Translations under genes and position numbers: made by a program
In this document: in pieces, positions 46,260 to 55,769 of the stretch
Numbering within the stretch: position 1 is the stretch's first letter
Layout of the letters: the number at the start of each line of letters is the position of its first letter
The notes under the pieces: model-generated
Database searches by the model: none
Told to the model about the DNA's origin: nothing
The model's input: only the letters and a program-made list of their open reading frames with translations
DNA from: Minwuia thermotolerans
GTDB lineage: Bacteria; Pseudomonadota; Alphaproteobacteria; Minwuiales; Minwuiaceae
Direction: 5' to 3'
Length of the DNA: 64,000 bases
Assembly: GCF_002924445.1 (NCBI RefSeq)
Contig: NZ_PIGG01000031.1
Span: 372,001-436,000 of the forward strand

Positions 46260-48326
46260 TCAGCGGCTCTCGCGCCGCCAGGCGAACAGTGCGAGGCCCA
46301 GCATCAGGATGACCAGCACCCAGGGCGGCACGGCGGGGGCGCGGCTGATTCCGGTCACGTCATATGCCTCGTTCTCGACCAGTCCGTACCAGCCGCGGCC
46401 GGCGGCCCGATCGCCCGGTCCGACGCGGCGCAGGGACGGCTCCGGGGTATCGGCGAGCCGGATCATCGCGCCGCCCGAGGCGGCCACGTGCGGCGACAGC
46501 TTCTCCGGCGTCGAGATCAGGTCGGCGAATTCCAGCGGATTGAGATTGCCGAGGACGGCGACCGACTGCAGATCGCCGTCGCGCACGCGGTAGAGCCCGG
46601 CGACGTCCAGATCCATGCGGGCGAAGCTCTGGCCGTTGTTGCCCTCCTGCAATTGCAGCCGGCGCGCGCGACCGCCCGGCCCGGTCACGGTCACCGTCTT
46701 CGGGCCCGGCGTCAGGGAGCGGCGTTTCACGGTCAGTTGCCGGCCCTCGATCTCGGCGGTGACGCTTTCCTCCTCCAGCGCCGGCTCCTTCATCAGCCAG
46801 TGGGCGACGCGGCGCAGCATCTCCGCCTGCGGGCCGCCGCCTTCGTAGCCGCGGGCCCACAGCCAGGCCTGGTCGGACAGCACCTGGGCGACGCGCCCCT
46901 CGCCCACCCGGTCGAGCACCAGCAGCGGCCTGTCACCCGGCCCGGTCATCAGCACGTCGGCCCCGGCCGCCTCCGTGTCGACCAGGCGGAACCAGCGGCC
47001 CCATTCGCGATCGCCCAGGGGGCCGCGCAGATCGGCGGTCACCGGATGCCGCAGGCCGATCTCCGAGACTTCGGGCCGGAAGCCCGTCACGGTAACCTCG
47101 CCCGTCGGCGCGCCGGGCAGCACCTTGGACAGGGGCGTGCGGTAGAGACTGGCCGGACCGGCGAAGGACGGTCCGGCCGCGTCGAGCAGCGCCCCGCCTT
47201 CGCGGACATAGTGGACGATGTTGTTGAGATAGGCGAAATGCAGCACGCCCCGGCGCCAGAAGCGATCGAAGATGATCAGGTCGAATTCGTTGATCTTGAC
47301 CTCGAACAGTTCACGGATCGGGAAGGCGATCAGCGCCAGTTCGTGGATTGGCGTCGAATCCTGCTTCTGCGGCGGGCGCAGGATGGTGAAATGCACCAGG
47401 TCGACCGCCGGGTCGGCCTTCAGCAGGTTCCGCCAGGTCCGTTCGCCGTTATAGGGTTCGCCCGAGACCAGCAGCACGCGGAGCCGGTCACGCACGCCGT
47501 TCACCGCGATCGCGGCGCGGTTGTTCTCCAGGGTCAGTTCGCCCTCGCCCGCCTCGACCACGAACTCGAAGATGTTGCGCCCGCCATGGCCGACGGGGAG
47601 TTCGATCTCGGTCTCCCGCCCGACCGGCGCCAGACGGGTTTCCAGCGGCTCCCCGTCGCGGCGGATCGCGACCCGGGCGAACTGCGAGGCGCCGGAGCCG
47701 TCATGCACCACGATCGCCGCCGTGGCCTGTTGGCCGACGATGGCGAAGGCCGGGGCGGAGGCGATCTCGATGCGCCGGTCCAGTTCGTCTTCCTCGCCGG
47801 TGAGGAGCACGTGCAGCGGCGCGCCGAACAGGTTGGCGTCGCCCTCCTCGGGCAGGTCGTGGACCTGGCCGTCGGTGATCATGACGACCCCGGCCAGCCG
47901 GTCGCCGGGTACGCCCTCCATGGCGCGGCGTGCCGCGTCCACAAGCATGGTGCCGTCCGGCGGCCCCCCGGCGCGCGGGCCGGCCTCGACAACGCGCAGT
48001 TCCAGGCCGTCGAGTTCGCCGGCCGCGTCCTCGACCGCCGCCCTTGCGTGATCGGTCTGCGCCGTCCGGTCGCCGGACTCCTGACTGATGGAACGGTCGA
48101 TCACCACCACGGCGACGTCGTCGTGATAGCGCCGCTCCTCCTTGACCAGCGTCGGTCCCGCCAGGAAGGCCAGGATCGCGCCCATCAGCGCGAGTCGCAG
48201 CAACCCGCCGGGCGCGCGCCGGAACAGCGCGAACAGCACCAGCGCCGCGCCGAGCCCGGCCATGACGAACAGCAGCGCCTCCGGCACAAGGGGTTCGAAC
48301 ACCAGCCGGTTGCCATCCAGGAACAT
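46260..48326 (-). CDS. Membrane protein of the MoxR/DUF58/DUF4159 cluster, C-terminal partner
   Basis: A 688-aa protein with two N-terminal membrane helices (about residues 17-60), one more at the very C-terminus (VLVILMLGLALFAW), and a periplasmic or cytoplasmic part between. The first part is VWA-like (VAVVVIDRSISQESGDRTAQ, with VVMITDGQVHDLP). A class I glutamine-amidotransferase-like segment follows (LIIFDRFWRRGVLHFAYLNN onward). The family is conserved after BatA/DUF4159 genes but uncharacterised. Its start abuts the stop of the upstream gene with no spacer. Confidence 0.75.
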   Translation of the reverse strand: MFLDGNRLVFEPLVPEALLFVMAGLGAALVLFALFRRAPGGLLRLALMGAILAFLAGPTLVKEERRYHDDVAVVVIDRSISQESGDRTAQTDHARAAVEDAAGELDGLELRVVEAGPRAGGPPDGTMLVDAARRAMEGVPGDRLAGVVMITDGQVHDLPEEGDANLFGAPLHVLLTGEEDELDRRIEIASAPAFAIVGQQATAAIVVHDGSGASQFARVAIRRDGEPLETRLAPVGRETEIELPVGHGGRNIFEFVVEAGEGELTLENNRAAIAVNGVRDRLRVLLVSGEPYNGERTWRNLLKADPAVDLVHFTILRPPQKQDSTPIHELALIAFPIRELFEVKINEFDLIIFDRFWRRGVLHFAYLNNIVHYVREGGALLDAAGPSFAGPASLYRTPLSKVLPGAPTGEVTVTGFRPEVSEIGLRHPVTADLRGPLGDREWGRWFRLVDTEAAGADVLMTGPGDRPLLVLDRVGEGRVAQVLSDQAWLWARGYEGGGPQAEMLRRVAHWLMKEPALEEESVTAEIEGRQLTVKRRSLTPGPKTVTVTGPGGRARRLQLQEGNNGQSFARMDLDVAGLYRVRDGDLQSVAVLGNLNPLEFADLISTPEKLSPHVAASGGAMIRLADTPEPSLRRVGPGDRAAGRGWYGLVENEAYDVTGISRAPAVPPWVLVILMLGLALFAWRRESR

Positions 48327-51071
48327 CTACTGGCCCAGCCTCTCGAGGATGGCCGGCAGGTGAACCTGGTCGGCCTTGTAGTTGCCGGTCAGCGCGTACA
48401 TCACCAGATTGACGCCGAAACGGAATGACATTTCCCGCTGATCGCCGCCGCCGTGCAGCATCGCGACCGGGCGGCCGGAATCGTCCATCGCCCAGGCCGC
48501 AGCCCAGTCGGCGCCGCCGATCACCAGCGGCGAGACGCCGTCATTGGCCGAGGAATCGAGATTCTCCACCCAGACCCGCCCGCCGGAATACCGGCCGGGA
48601 AAGACGTCCATCAGGTAAAAGGAGCGGCCCAGCACGTGGTCTTCGTCGACGCTCTTAAGCGGACCGACATCGATGCGCGAAAGCAGTTGCCGAAGCCGCA
48701 TGGTGCCCGGCCCCGCATCGCTGCCGCGGCCGATCGGACTGCCGTCGTCGCGGGTATCGAACAGCACCAGGCCGCCCGTGCGCAGGTAGCTGTCCAGCTT
48801 CTGCACCGCCCGGTCGCTCAGTGCCGGCTGGCTCTCGGTCATCGGCCAGTAGACCACTGGATAGAAGATCAGTTCGTCACGCTCGATGTCCAGGGCCGCC
48901 GCCTCCACGGGCTCCACCGAGGTGCGGGCCCGCAGGATCTCGTTCAGCCCGAACATGCCGGCGGCCGACATCCGGTCCACCCTGTCGTCGCCGGTGACGA
49001 CATAGGCCAGGCGCATGTCCAGCGCGTCCTCGACCACCGAGCGGTCGACCTCTCCCGCCTGTTGCGCATGGCCGGTGGCAGGCGCCAGCACCAGGCCGGC
49101 CGTCAGCGCGGCGCAGAGCAGCGCCGAGGCCGTCGCGCTCCGGCGCGAGAAACGATGATGGCCGCGCAGCCAGAGCGCGATGACGAAGTCAGCAAGCAGC
49201 AGGGCCAGGGCAAGCGCCAGCAGCCAGGGGCCGAGATCGCGCTCCGGATCGCCGCCGATCTCCCCGCGCAGAACGCCGGCGGGCAGATCACCCAGGCGCA
49301 CCGGCTGCGCCGCCCGGTCGCCCACGTTGAAAGCCAGCGCTGCGGCGTCCTCCCCGTAGAGGCCCGGCGGATGACGCGGACCGATGGGGGTCTCTGCCAC
49401 CGCGGCCTGGTTCAGCGGCCGCACCGTCGGACCCGGGCGGGCGCTGCGCCCGAAGCCGTCAAGCACGGTCTGCGGCGCCAGCATCCGGTCCTCGGCCTCG
49501 ACGTCGATACCCGTCGACAGGGCGCTCATGCGGCGCAGCATCTCGACGAACAGCCCCGACAGCGAAAGATTCGACCAGGCCGTGTTGGCCGACGTGTGAA
49601 CCAGAATCAGCCAGCCCTTGCCCCGGGCCTCCGCTGTCACCAGCGGAGTGCCGTCCTCCAGCCGCGCCCAGGTCTTTTCCGGCAGATCCACCGTCGGTTC
49701 CGCCAGCACCTGGCGGCGCACCGAGACATCGTTGGGGACCGGCAGGCCGCGGAAGGGGCTGCTTTCGGGGAATGGCGCCAGCTTCGCCGGCTCCGACCAG
49801 CTCATCGCGCCCTGCAGATTGCGCCCGCCCTGGCGGATCGCCACGGGCAGCAGGTCGTCGGACTGTTCGGCCAGGCGCGGACCGGCGAAACGCACCAGCA
49901 CCCCGCCCTTCTCGATCCAGTCCGCCACCCTCAGTCGGTCGAGTTCCACCAGTTGCCCCACATCGGCCAGCACCAGCATCGACAGCGGCTCGTCGAGCAG
50001 GCGCGCGATCTCGCCTTCGCGAATCTCGGCGAAGGGCGCTAGTGCGCGCTCCAGGTAGTAGAGATCGGAAAGCAGCGGCTGGGCGCGTTCCGGCTCGCGC
50101 GTGCCCGCCAGACCGGCGCGGTAGCGTTTCAGGCCGTCGCCGAGCAGCGCCAAGGACCCTGCGCTCTGGCGGCCTTCGATCTCGACCCGGGCGATCTGGT
50201 TCAGCGCCTCCACCGGCAGCGTCTCGGTCAAAGAGGTCTGGCGCATGCCGGGCTCGAAGGCGACAGGACGGCGCATCAGGATGCGACCGTCCTCGGCGGC
50301 CATCCGGACCATCGCTGTTTCCGCGGTGGTATCGATGTCGCGCTCCAGCCGCACCTCCACCTGCGCCCCCGCGCCCTCGACCGAGCGCACGAGCGTCACG
50401 CTTTCCCCCGCGGGCCGCTCGATGACGGTGAGGGTGCCGATGCGGCGGGCAGCTTCGATCAATGCCCGGGCGTCGGCTCCTTCAAGGCCGTTGGACAGCC
50501 AGTAGAGATTGGCCGCGCCCTCCAGCGACAGCCCTTCCAGCGCCGCCGCGGCGGCGGCGTGATCCGGGCGCCAGGATCTGGGCTCCATGCCCTGGATGAT
50601 GCCCTGCGCCTCGGTGGCCGACATGAATGCCGCGCGCGGCGCCACCGCATCCGGATCGGGCGTCGTCCTGAGCAAAATAACCGGGCGTTCCTGCCGCCGG
50701 GCCCGATTGGCGATGTCGACCATGGTCTGCACCCGCGCCCGCCAGCTCTGCGCCGCCGCCCAGCCGTCGTCGACGATCAGCACCACCGGCCCGGATGACG
50801 CGAACTCGGCGCCGGGATTGAGGACGGGCCGGGCCAGTCCGGCGACGATCAACGCGGCGATCAGCAATCTGAGCAGAAGCAGCCACCAGGGCGTCCGCGC
50901 CGGGGTCTCCTCACGGCGGGCCATCTCGAAGATCAGCCGCGCCGGCGGGAAACTTATCCGCTGCGGCGCCGGCGGCGTCGCCCTCAGCAGCCACCAGATC
51001 ACCGGCAGCGAGAGCAGCCCCAGCAGGATCCAGGGCTGCCCGAAAGCAAAAGCGGAGAGCAGGGCGTTCAC
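48327..51071 (-). CDS. BatA-like/DUF4159 domain membrane protein
   Basis: A 914-aa inner-membrane protein. The N-terminal BatA-type segment has two helices (LLGLLSLPVIWWLL and LLLLRLLIAALIVAGL) with RISFPPARLIFEMARREE between. A degenerate VWA-like region follows, then a further membrane helix after residue 600. The C-terminal DUF4159 domain is recognisable by FPGRYSGGRVWVEN and EMSFRFGVNLVMYALTGNYK. Work on related clusters suggests assembly or surveillance of envelope complexes, but no substrate is known. It overlaps the DUF58 gene by 4 bp. Confidence 0.8.
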   Translation of the reverse strand: MNALLSAFAFGQPWILLGLLSLPVIWWLLRATPPAPQRISFPPARLIFEMARREETPARTPWWLLLLRLLIAALIVAGLARPVLNPGAEFASSGPVVLIVDDGWAAAQSWRARVQTMVDIANRARRQERPVILLRTTPDPDAVAPRAAFMSATEAQGIIQGMEPRSWRPDHAAAAAALEGLSLEGAANLYWLSNGLEGADARALIEAARRIGTLTVIERPAGESVTLVRSVEGAGAQVEVRLERDIDTTAETAMVRMAAEDGRILMRRPVAFEPGMRQTSLTETLPVEALNQIARVEIEGRQSAGSLALLGDGLKRYRAGLAGTREPERAQPLLSDLYYLERALAPFAEIREGEIARLLDEPLSMLVLADVGQLVELDRLRVADWIEKGGVLVRFAGPRLAEQSDDLLPVAIRQGGRNLQGAMSWSEPAKLAPFPESSPFRGLPVPNDVSVRRQVLAEPTVDLPEKTWARLEDGTPLVTAEARGKGWLILVHTSANTAWSNLSLSGLFVEMLRRMSALSTGIDVEAEDRMLAPQTVLDGFGRSARPGPTVRPLNQAAVAETPIGPRHPPGLYGEDAAALAFNVGDRAAQPVRLGDLPAGVLRGEIGGDPERDLGPWLLALALALLLADFVIALWLRGHHRFSRRSATASALLCAALTAGLVLAPATGHAQQAGEVDRSVVEDALDMRLAYVVTGDDRVDRMSAAGMFGLNEILRARTSVEPVEAAALDIERDELIFYPVVYWPMTESQPALSDRAVQKLDSYLRTGGLVLFDTRDDGSPIGRGSDAGPGTMRLRQLLSRIDVGPLKSVDEDHVLGRSFYLMDVFPGRYSGGRVWVENLDSSANDGVSPLVIGGADWAAAWAMDDSGRPVAMLHGGGDQREMSFRFGVNLVMYALTGNYKADQVHLPAILERLGQ

Positions 51072-51967
51072 TGGCTGGCCCCGGAGATCGCCTGATAGAG
51101 CGAGAGCAGGGCCGCCTGGGCGGGCTGGTCGGTGTGGTGGGTGTCGAACGTCCAGCCGGCACTGCGCGCGATCTGGCGCAGATCGGCCTGCCGCCGGTCG
51201 ACGCGCGCAGCATATTCCTCGTGAATCGATTCGGTCCGGCCGATCAGCACTTCGCCCTCGCCTTCCGGGCTTTCGAACACCACCCGACCGTCATAGGGCA
51301 GCCGATGTTCCGCCGGATCCATTATCTGGAGAAGGTGACCGCCCACGCCAACTGCGGAGAACCGCCGCAGGAAGACCGAGACCTCGTCCAGGGGCGTCAG
51401 AAAGTCGCCGATCAGCACCACCTGGGCATAGCGCGGCAGATTGGCCGACGGCGGCAGGCTGGAATGGTCCTCCACCAGCCCTTTCTCGATCGCCAGGGCG
51501 TAATCCTCCAGCAGCGCACGCGAAGACCCGGGCGGGCGGTCCATGCCGAGAAAGGCCACGCGCTCGCCGCCGCGCAGCAGCAGCGAGGCCAGCGCCAGCG
51601 TCAGCAGGGTGGCGCGCCTGAGTTTCGTGGTCTGTCCCAGATGCGAGCGGAAATCCATGGATTCGGAGCCGTCCCGCCACAGCCAGACGGCCTGCGCCGC
51701 CTCCCACTCGTTCTGGCGCACATAGGTCGGCACGCGCTTGGCCGACTGACGCCAGTCGATCCACGAGGCCGGGTCGCCCTGCTGATAGCGACGGAACTGC
51801 CAGAAACTCTCACCTTCGCCGACCCGCCGGCGGCCGTGCACACCCTGGCTGACGGTCTGCGCCACGCGTTCTGCCTCGACCAGCAGCGGCGCCATCGCGC
51901 CGGCAAGCCGGTCGGCGCGCTTTCTGAGTCGCTGATCGATCCGGGCCGGCGGGGGAGCCAGGGCCAT
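51068..51967 (-). CDS. DUF58 domain protein
   Basis: A 299-aa protein with the hallmark FWQFRRYQQGDPASWIDW, here directly followed by RQSAKR, and a VWA-like fold downstream (VWLWRDGSESMDF keeps a MIDAS-like DxSxS). DUF58 proteins are encoded with MoxR ATPases and are thought to be their substrate adaptors. The gene starts 6 bp after moxR. Confidence 0.9.
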   Translation of the reverse strand: MALAPPPARIDQRLRKRADRLAGAMAPLLVEAERVAQTVSQGVHGRRRVGEGESFWQFRRYQQGDPASWIDWRQSAKRVPTYVRQNEWEAAQAVWLWRDGSESMDFRSHLGQTTKLRRATLLTLALASLLLRGGERVAFLGMDRPPGSSRALLEDYALAIEKGLVEDHSSLPPSANLPRYAQVVLIGDFLTPLDEVSVFLRRFSAVGVGGHLLQIMDPAEHRLPYDGRVVFESPEGEGEVLIGRTESIHEEYAARVDRRQADLRQIARSAGWTFDTHHTDQPAQAALLSLYQAISGASQ

Positions 51968-51973
51968 CGGCGG

Positions 51974-52969
51974 CTAGAGCCGGCTCACGAGCCGCGCGAC
52001 GATCTGCTCGACGGTGACGCCGTCGGCACGCGCGGCGAAATTGACAGCCATGCGGTGCCGCAGGATCGGCGGCGCCAGCGCAGCGACATCATCCACGGAC
52101 GGCGCGTAGCGGCCGTCCAGCAACGCGCGGGCGCGCACGCCCAGCATCAGCGCCTGCGATGCGCGCGGTCCGGGTCCCCAGGCCACATGACGGCGGATCT
52201 CCTCGTCGCCGCTCTCCTCGGGCCGGCCGGACCGCACCAGCGTCAGGATCGCTTCGACCACACTGTCGCCGACCGGCAGGCGGCGGACCAGCCGCTGCGC
52301 CTTCATCAATTCGTCCGCGGTCATCACCGCGCCAGGCGAAACTTCCTCCGCACCGGTCGTCGAAAGCAGCATCCGGCGCTCGGCCTCGATATCCGGATAG
52401 GGCACGTTGATCTGCATGAAGAAGCGGTCGAGCTGCGCCTCAGGCAGCGGATAGGTGCCTTCCTGCTCCAGCGGGTTCTGTGTCGCCAGCACGTGGAACG
52501 GCCGGGGCAGTTCATGACGCTCGCCGGCGACGGAGACATGGTATTCCTGCATGGCCTGCAACAGCGCGGACTGGGTCCGGGGACTGGCGCGGTTGATTTC
52601 GTCGGCCATCAGCAACTGGCAGAAGACCGGCCCCTGGATGAAGCGGAAGGAGCGCCGACCTGCGTCGGATTCCTCCAGCACTTCGGAACCCAGGATATCG
52701 GCCGGCATGACATCGGGCGTGAACTGCACGCGCCGGCTGTCGAGCGACAGCACGGCCCCGAGCGTCACCACCAGCTTGGTCTTGGCCAGGCCTGGCACCC
52801 CGATGAAAAGCACATGACCGCCCGACAGCAGGGTCACCAACGTCTCGTCGATCACCGAATGCTGCCCGAAGATGACCTTTCCGATCGCGTCGCGGATGCG
52901 GTGGGCCTTCTCGCCCAGCGCTTCCACTTCCTGGGCGAGGTCCTCGCCCGCTTCGCTGACGTTTTGCAT
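51974..52969 (-). CDS. MoxR family AAA+ ATPase
   Basis: Chaperone-like ATPase (331 aa). Walker A is GVPGLAKTK, Walker B LLMADEINR, sensor 1 ATQNPLEQEGTYPLPEAQ, and the lid has GPGPRASQALM. It heads the moxR-DUF58-DUF4159-membrane protein operon, and the four products probably act as one envelope-related machine. The start is put at the ATG 52967-52969 (MQNVSEAGEDL). A second in-frame ATG lies 21 nt upstream, but TATAAT lies between the two. No ribosome-binding site is seen for either. Confidence 0.9.
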   Translation of the reverse strand: MQNVSEAGEDLAQEVEALGEKAHRIRDAIGKVIFGQHSVIDETLVTLLSGGHVLFIGVPGLAKTKLVVTLGAVLSLDSRRVQFTPDVMPADILGSEVLEESDAGRRSFRFIQGPVFCQLLMADEINRASPRTQSALLQAMQEYHVSVAGERHELPRPFHVLATQNPLEQEGTYPLPEAQLDRFFMQINVPYPDIEAERRMLLSTTGAEEVSPGAVMTADELMKAQRLVRRLPVGDSVVEAILTLVRSGRPEESGDEEIRRHVAWGPGPRASQALMLGVRARALLDGRYAPSVDDVAALAPPILRHRMAVNFAARADGVTVEQIVARLVSRL

Positions 52970-52976
52970 GAAGATG

Positions 52977-52982
52977 ATTATA
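52977..52982 (-). promoter_or_regulatory. Perfect -10 box (TATAAT) at the moxR start
   Basis: TATAAT on the minus strand ends 7 nt before the ATG at 52969, so a transcript from it would be almost leaderless. No good -35 is seen at 16-18 bp, so the call is tentative. Confidence 0.3.
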
Positions 52983-53060
52983 TTGAGCATGGCGCGGGTT
53001 GCGAGACGATTCCCCGTGAGCAGGATCAATTTACGGCGATGTGCCGGAAGGAAGCCGAGA

Positions 53061-53663
53061 GTGAATGGCGTGAGCCCCGACAAGAACCATCTGAGGATCG
53101 ACCAGCTGGCGGAAACCCTGGACGCGGAAGCGCGGAAATCCTATCCGCCGGTGCATCTCTGGGATCCGGCCAATGTCGGCGAGATCGATATCCGCATCGC
53201 CGCCGACGGCACCTGGTACCATGAGGGCGATCCGATCCTGCGGCCGGCGCTGGTCAGATTGTTCTCGACGGTGCTGCGCAAGGACGACGACGGCCGCCAC
53301 TACCTCGTCACCCCGGCCGAACGGCTGGCGATCGAAGTCGATGTCGCGCCCCTCTATGTCAGCGAGATGTACCGCGAGGGCGAGGGCGACGATCAGACGC
53401 TGTTCTTCCGCACCCATACCGGCGATGTGGCGCCGCTGGACGAGGCTCATCCGCTCAGGGTTCCCGTGGACCCCGGGACCGGCGAACCGACCCCCCTCGT
53501 CCTGGTCCGCGACCGGCTGGAAGGACTCCTGGCCCGCAGCGTCTTCTACGACCTGGTCGACATCGCCGAGGAGCGCGAGATCGACGGCGTCGCCGTCCAG
53601 GGGGTGATGAGCGCTGGCCGCTTTCATGTCATCGGCCGCAGCGACGGGAGGCCGCTGGACTGA
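53061..53663 (+). CDS. DUF1285 family protein
   Basis: A 200-aa soluble protein of a family restricted mainly to alpha- and gammaproteobacteria, function unknown. Typical features: PPVHLWDPANVGEIDIRIA with DGTWYHEGDPI just after, and GRHYLVTPAERLAIEVDVAP. The GTG at 53061-53063 is preferred because GGAAGG lies 9 nt upstream; another GTG 9 nt later is possible. It begins the DUF1285-NUDIX-DUF6111-cca run and is divergent from moxR, a conserved order. Confidence 0.88.
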   Translation: MNGVSPDKNHLRIDQLAETLDAEARKSYPPVHLWDPANVGEIDIRIAADGTWYHEGDPILRPALVRLFSTVLRKDDDGRHYLVTPAERLAIEVDVAPLYVSEMYREGEGDDQTLFFRTHTGDVAPLDEAHPLRVPVDPGTGEPTPLVLVRDRLEGLLARSVFYDLVDIAEEREIDGVAVQGVMSAGRFHVIGRSDGRPLD

Positions 53664-53668
53664 ACGCC

Positions 53669-54271
53669 ATGAAACCCGACGACATCCGCAGCCGCATCCT
53701 CCGGCCGACCGAACCGGCCTGGGGCCATTCCGACTATGACCTGACGCCCGACTCGCCTCCCGGCGAAACCAGCCTCAGGCCCGCCGCCGTCCTGGTTCCG
53801 ATCGTCGACCGTCCGGACGGACCGACGGTGCTGCTGACGCGCCGAACGGCGCATCTGCGCGCCCATGCCGGCCAGATAAGCTTTCCCGGCGGGCGCATGG
53901 AGCCCCACGACGAATCGCCGGAGGACACGGCGCTGAGGGAAACCGAGGAGGAGGTCGGCATCGTGCGCGACCGTGTGGAAATCCTCGGTCGCCTCGACGT
54001 CTACCGCACCGTCACCAATTTCTCGGTCACACCGGTCGTCGGCATCGTGGCCCCGGATTTCGATCCGACGCCCGACCCCCACGAAGTCGCCGAGGTCTTC
54101 GAGACGCCGCTGGCCTTTCTCCTCGACAGCGCCAACCATCATCGTCATACGGGCTGGTTCAATGGCAATCCAAGAAGGTGGTGGGCGATGCCCTATGGCG
54201 ACTACTACATCTGGGGCGCGACGGCCGGCATGCTGATGAACCTCTACGAGCGTCTGTCGGACGAGCGCTGA
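53669..54271 (+). CDS. NUDIX hydrolase, CoA pyrophosphatase-like
   Basis: Hydrolyses nucleoside diphosphate-linked compounds, most likely CoA or acyl-CoA (200 aa). The Nudix box is complete: GGRMEPHDESPEDTALRE followed by TEEEVGI. LTRRTAHLRAHAGQISFPGG just before it matches the CoA-pyrophosphatase (NudL) signature. It lies 5 bp after DUF1285. Confidence 0.92.
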   Translation: MKPDDIRSRILRPTEPAWGHSDYDLTPDSPPGETSLRPAAVLVPIVDRPDGPTVLLTRRTAHLRAHAGQISFPGGRMEPHDESPEDTALRETEEEVGIVRDRVEILGRLDVYRTVTNFSVTPVVGIVAPDFDPTPDPHEVAEVFETPLAFLLDSANHHRHTGWFNGNPRRWWAMPYGDYYIWGATAGMLMNLYERLSDER

Positions 54272-54273
54272 TC

Positions 54274-54537
54274 ATGCGCCGCTTCATCATCCACGTCGTG
54301 CCGTTCCTGCTGCCTTTCGTGCTCTATGGCATCTACTGGCTGATCGCGAAACGGCGGGAAAACAAGGGGCTCACCATGGTCCCCTGGCTCTGGCTGACAG
54401 CCAGCGGCCTGGCGTTGAGCGTGATCACCATGGCGGTGCTCGCCTTCATGATGGGCAGCGAACCGGGCGGTGAATACATCCCGCCGCGCTATGAGGACGG
54501 CGTCATCAAGCCGGCGGAAACCCGGCCCGCCGAATGA
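54274..54537 (+). CDS. DUF6111-like small membrane protein
   Basis: An 87-aa protein with two membrane helices (IIHVVPFLLPFVLYGIYWLI and LWLTASGLALSVITMAVLAF) and a hydrophilic tail containing YIPPRYEDGVIKPA. This tail and the location between the NUDIX and cca genes match the DUF6111 family. ATG at 54274, 2 bp after the NUDIX stop; it overlaps cca by 4 bp. Function unknown. Confidence 0.85.
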   Translation: MRRFIIHVVPFLLPFVLYGIYWLIAKRRENKGLTMVPWLWLTASGLALSVITMAVLAFMMGSEPGGEYIPPRYEDGVIKPAETRPAE

Positions 54538-55769
54538 CCCGGGGGACGCCCCCTGCCCCGCCGCCCTGGCGCCGGAATCGGGCCGCGGGACGCGTGCTGG
54601 CGGTTCTCGAGGCGGCCGGCGGCGAGGCCCGTTACGTCGGCGGCTGCGTCCGCGACTGGGTTCTGGGCCGGCCGACCGGCGACATCGACATCGCCACCAC
54701 CCTGGTACCGGAGCGCGTGATCGAAGCGCTGCAGCAGGCCGGCATCAAGGCGGTGCCCACCGGCGTCGAGCACGGCACGGTGACAGCCGCGCTGGAGGGT
54801 CAGGGCGTCGAGGTCACGACCCTGCGTCGCGACGTCGAGACCGACGGCCGCCGGGCTGTCGTCGGGTTCACGACCGACTGGGCCGAGGACGCCGCACGGC
54901 GGGATTTCACCGTCAATGCGCTCTATGCCGACCAGGCTGGACAGCTCTACGACCCGACCGGCCGGGGCCTCGGAGATGCGCGCGCGCGCCGGCTGTGCTT
55001 CGTCGGCGATGCGGCGACCCGCATCCGCGAGGACTATCTGAGAATCCTGCGCTTCTTCCGCTTTCACGCCCAGATCGGACTCGACCTCGACCCGCCGGGC
55101 CTCGAGGCATGCGCCGCGCTGGCGGAGGGGCTCGAACAGCTGTCGGCCGAGCGTGTCTGGCACGAGACGAAGCGGCTGCTGGCCGGGCCCTGGGCGGCCG
55201 AGACGCTGCACGGGATGGCGGAAAGCGGCATCCTGGGCCGTGTGCTGCCCGAATGCCGCGACCTCTCCGTCTCCGACGCGCTACCTGGCGCGTGCGACGC
55301 GGAACTCAGGCTGGCGGCGTTGCTGCCGAAGGCCGGCGCCGGCGCTGCAGAGGATGTGGCGAGACGGTGGAAGCTTTCGCGCCGCGAGGCCGCACGCGTC
55401 GTGAACGCTGTGGAACCCCTGCCCGATGACGCCGGCACCGACGCCGCGGCGATCCGCAGGATCGTCTACCATTCCGGCGGAGAAGCCGCAGCGGACCGAC
55501 TTGCACTGGCGCATGCCCGGGGCGGGGCGGTCACGCCGGAGGCGGCGGAGACCGCTCGGAACTGGCGCCCGCCGAGGTTCCCCCTCAGCGGACGCCACGC
55601 AACAGCGCGCGGCATCGAAGCCGGCCCGGCCGTCGGCGAATTACTGAAGGCTGTCGAGAACTGGTGGATCGCGGGGGACTTCACAGCCGACCGGGAGGCC
55701 TGCCTCGCCGAGCTCGAACGGCGGATCAGCGAGACGGAAAGCCCAGGATCCAGCCCTCCTCGGTCATGA
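54534..55769 (+). CDS. cca: CCA tRNA nucleotidyltransferase
   Basis: Adds or repairs the 3' CCA end of tRNAs (411 aa, class II). Motifs: YVGGCVRDWVLGRPTGDIDI with the metal-binding Asp-X-Asp, the flexible-loop region RRDVETDGRRAVVGF, DAARRDFTVNALYAD and the amino-acid-type base template EDYLRILRFFRFHA. Both tRNAs in this window already encode CCA, so repair is the expected role. Its last 44 bp overlap the convergent gene. Confidence 0.94.
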   Translation: MTRGTPPAPPPWRRNRAAGRVLAVLEAAGGEARYVGGCVRDWVLGRPTGDIDIATTLVPERVIEALQQAGIKAVPTGVEHGTVTAALEGQGVEVTTLRRDVETDGRRAVVGFTTDWAEDAARRDFTVNALYADQAGQLYDPTGRGLGDARARRLCFVGDAATRIREDYLRILRFFRFHAQIGLDLDPPGLEACAALAEGLEQLSAERVWHETKRLLAGPWAAETLHGMAESGILGRVLPECRDLSVSDALPGACDAELRLAALLPKAGAGAAEDVARRWKLSRREAARVVNAVEPLPDDAGTDAAAIRRIVYHSGGEAAADRLALAHARGGAVTPEAAETARNWRPPRFPLSGRHATARGIEAGPAVGELLKAVENWWIAGDFTADREACLAELERRISETESPGSSPPRS

